Origin: Actinomycetota bacterium
GTDB taxonomy: Bacteria > Actinomycetota > Thermoleophilia > Gaiellales > Gaiellaceae
NCBI GenBank assembly: GCA_013695295.1
Contig: JACDAS010000148.1
Coordinates: forward strand, 1 to 6,086
DNA length: 6,086 nt
Direction: 5' to 3'
Under the pieces are notes generated by a model. The model was given only the letters and a program-made list of their open reading frames with translations, made no database searches and was not told the origin of the DNA. Below are positions 5,266 through 6,086 of the stretch, piece after piece. Positions within the stretch are counted from its first letter, which is position 1; each line of letters opens with the position of its first letter. The position numbers and the translations under genes are program-made.

Positions 5266-5917
5266 CTAGATAGGCGTGGTTCACAAGGATCTGCCTGGTC
5301 GTGGAGTGCGACCAGCCGAACTGCCGCCCGATCTGCGCGAACGGGACCCCGGTAGCGCGTTCACGGAACGCCTGCCGCACCTTCGAGGCCTCCGTCTCGT
5401 CGATCTCGAGCCGTCCGTCCGGGCGCTTCACGTACCCGCGCGGGGCGCGACCGTTCGGGACACCGCGGCCGACCGCGTTCCGCCGAGCAGCCTCCCAATC
5501 GTCCGCGCGGCGCTTCCGCTCCCACTGAGCGACGGACCCAAGCACGTTCGCGACCAGCTCGCCGTTCGCGGAGTGCAGGTCGAGGCCGAGGTCGAGCGCG
5601 ACGACGTTGAAGCCGTGCGTCTCGGCGTCCTCGATCAGGGACGCGAGCCCGACGACGCTGCGCGTGAGCCGGTCGAGCTTCGCGGCGACGATGCCGCCCG
5701 TCAGGCCGGTTCGGCACCTGTCGATCGCCTGCTTGAACGCTGGCCGGTCGAGGGTGCCGCCGCTCTGGTCGAGATCCTCGTGCCACTCGATGATCTTGCT
5801 ACCAGTCGAGCGTGCCCACGCCTCGATCGCTGCGCGCTGCTCGTCCGGACTGATAAAGCTCTCGCCAGAACGGCCCCCGACCTTGCTGACCCTCACGTAT
5901 CCATCTGCCGTGCGCAT
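5258..5917 (-). pseudogene. Large serine recombinase (integrase), N-terminal part, truncated by IS
   Basis: This part encodes the resolvase/invertase catalytic domain: GYVRVSK with the nucleophile Ser11, LDRPAF, and AAKLDRLTRS with the conserved arginines. The long helix with ELVANVLGSVAQWERKRR follows, then the first part of the recombinase domain (NGRAPRGYV to STTRQILVNHAYL). After residue 217 the frame enters the IS, adds Glu-Ala and stops. Deleting the IS and one CTAG joins it in frame to the part ending at 3543, giving 465 aa, normal for a phage-type large serine integrase. The ATG at 5917 is chosen because GGAGGG (5928-5923) precedes it by five bases; a GTG at 5944 would add nine residues over this ribosome site. 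The fragment lacks the zinc ribbon and coiled coil, so integration and excision are probably lost. Confidence 0.93.
5266..5269. repeat. Target-site duplication, right copy (CTAG)
   Basis: CTAG lies directly outside the right terminal repeat, matching 4289-4292. In the undisturbed integrase gene a single CTAG sits across the codons CTA-GGT (Leu-Gly) of the NHAYLGVARSG segment. Confidence 0.8.
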
Positions 5918-5922
5918 AGCTT

Positions 5923-5928
5923 CCCTCC
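5923..5928 (-). promoter_or_regulatory. Ribosome binding site of the integrase
   Basis: On the minus strand GGAGGG lies five bases before the ATG at 5917. It is the clearest Shine-Dalgarno on the minus strand of this window and decides the start in favour of MRTADGYVRVS, placing the catalytic serine at position 11, as usual for the family. Confidence 0.75.
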
Positions 5929-5935
5929 GTATCTT

Positions 5936-5980
5936 CCGGTTCACGTCGGACGGATAGAGGACACGGCGAGGGGGAACCGG
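5936..5980. other. Attachment-site junction between element and host dtd gene
   Basis: Host-type dtd coding sequence is recognisable from about 5960 (DTARGNRPSF), while before it the codons (GRIE) no longer fit the expected LYG. This junction lies 40-odd bp upstream of the integrase start, where attachment sites of integrated elements usually lie. A perfect 7-bp inverted repeat, CCGGTTC (5936-5942) and GAACCGG (5974-5980), is centred on 5958, close to the junction. The crossover bases cannot be set without the other element end or an empty site. Confidence 0.6.
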
Positions 5981-6086
5981 CCGAGCTTCGCGCGCGCCGC
6001 CCGTCCCGAGGTCGCCGGGCCGCTCTACGACCGATTCTGCGCGGCCCTCGAGGGGCTCGGCGTCCCGGTCGAGCTGGGCGTCTTCG
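5960..6086 (+). CDS. dtd: D-aminoacyl-tRNA deacylase, 3' part (split by element, runs off right edge)
   Basis: The plus frame reads DTARGNRPSFARAARPEVAG, then PLYDRFCAALEGLGVPVELG and VF, a clear match to the C-terminal half of DTD, which removes D-amino acids from mischarged tRNAs in the cytoplasm. In intact DTD this stretch follows the SQFTLYG active-site motif and precedes the GVFGAMM...NDGPVT segment. The SQFTLYG codons are not next to it here: the reading before DT is RIE and belongs to element DNA. The 5' half should lie at the other end of the integrated element, left of this window. No start codon or ribosome site was found for this half, so it is probably not expressed as a working enzyme. 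The end of the gene lies beyond the window. Confidence 0.85.

Noticed and set aside
4289..5269. Assignment of the IS to the IS5 family because of the CTAG/TA target
   Set aside because: The duplication would suit IS5-type elements, but the transposase N-terminus and core read as IS982; target length alone is not decisive.
5918..5944. GTG start of the integrase at 5944
   Set aside because: It would place the strong GGAGGG ribosome site inside the coding region and add a basic tail not usual before GYVRVS.
1..6086. tRNA genes, CRISPR arrays, antiphage defence genes
   Set aside because: I looked for cloverleaf and regularly spaced repeat patterns and found none; the 24-bp and 9-bp repeats are too few and lack spacers, and no defence-type protein was recognised.

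Overview
The DNA is strongly GC-rich, with G or C at most third codon positions, GTG starts joined by GTGA overlaps, and start codons lying directly behind -10-like boxes. This fits a high-GC Gram-positive bacterium (Actinomycetota, possibly a deep lineage such as Thermoleophilia). The phylum is inferred from composition and gene style only. The window looks like the right end of an integrated phage-like element.

Left part (1-1724, minus strand): the start of an HK97-type prohead protease, cut by the window edge, joined by an ATGA overlap to an HK97-type portal gene. Before the portal is a small protein with a helix-turn-helix and a C-terminal zinc-finger-like motif, where a terminase gene would be expected. 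Centre (1773-3767, plus strand): a divergent, tightly overlapping operon of a 65-aa excisionase-like HTH protein, a 70-aa unknown protein, a 431-aa Walker-type ATPase with a DUF3631 domain (replication type), and a doubtful last ORF. A 39-bp block repeated at 34 of 39 positions ends directly at the first ATG of the replication operon and two bases before the portal ATG, so the two modules probably share a regulatory signal.

Right part (3543-5917, minus strand): a large serine recombinase, almost certainly the element's integrase, split by a 973-bp IS982-like insertion sequence at 4293-5265. The IS has perfect terminal repeats and a CTAG duplication. Removing it with one CTAG rejoins the frame exactly and gives a 465-aa integrase. 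Past the integrase start, from about 5960 to the window end, lies the 3' part of a host dtd gene (D-aminoacyl-tRNA deacylase). The element therefore appears integrated inside dtd, with its attachment junction near 5945-5970.

Taken together: an element carrying head genes, a compact excision/replication operon and an integrase sits in a conserved tRNA-quality-control gene and has probably lost mobility through the IS. No terminase, tail or lysis gene is visible. A capsid-encoding phage satellite is therefore an attractive reading, but an ordinary prophage truncated by the window cannot be excluded.
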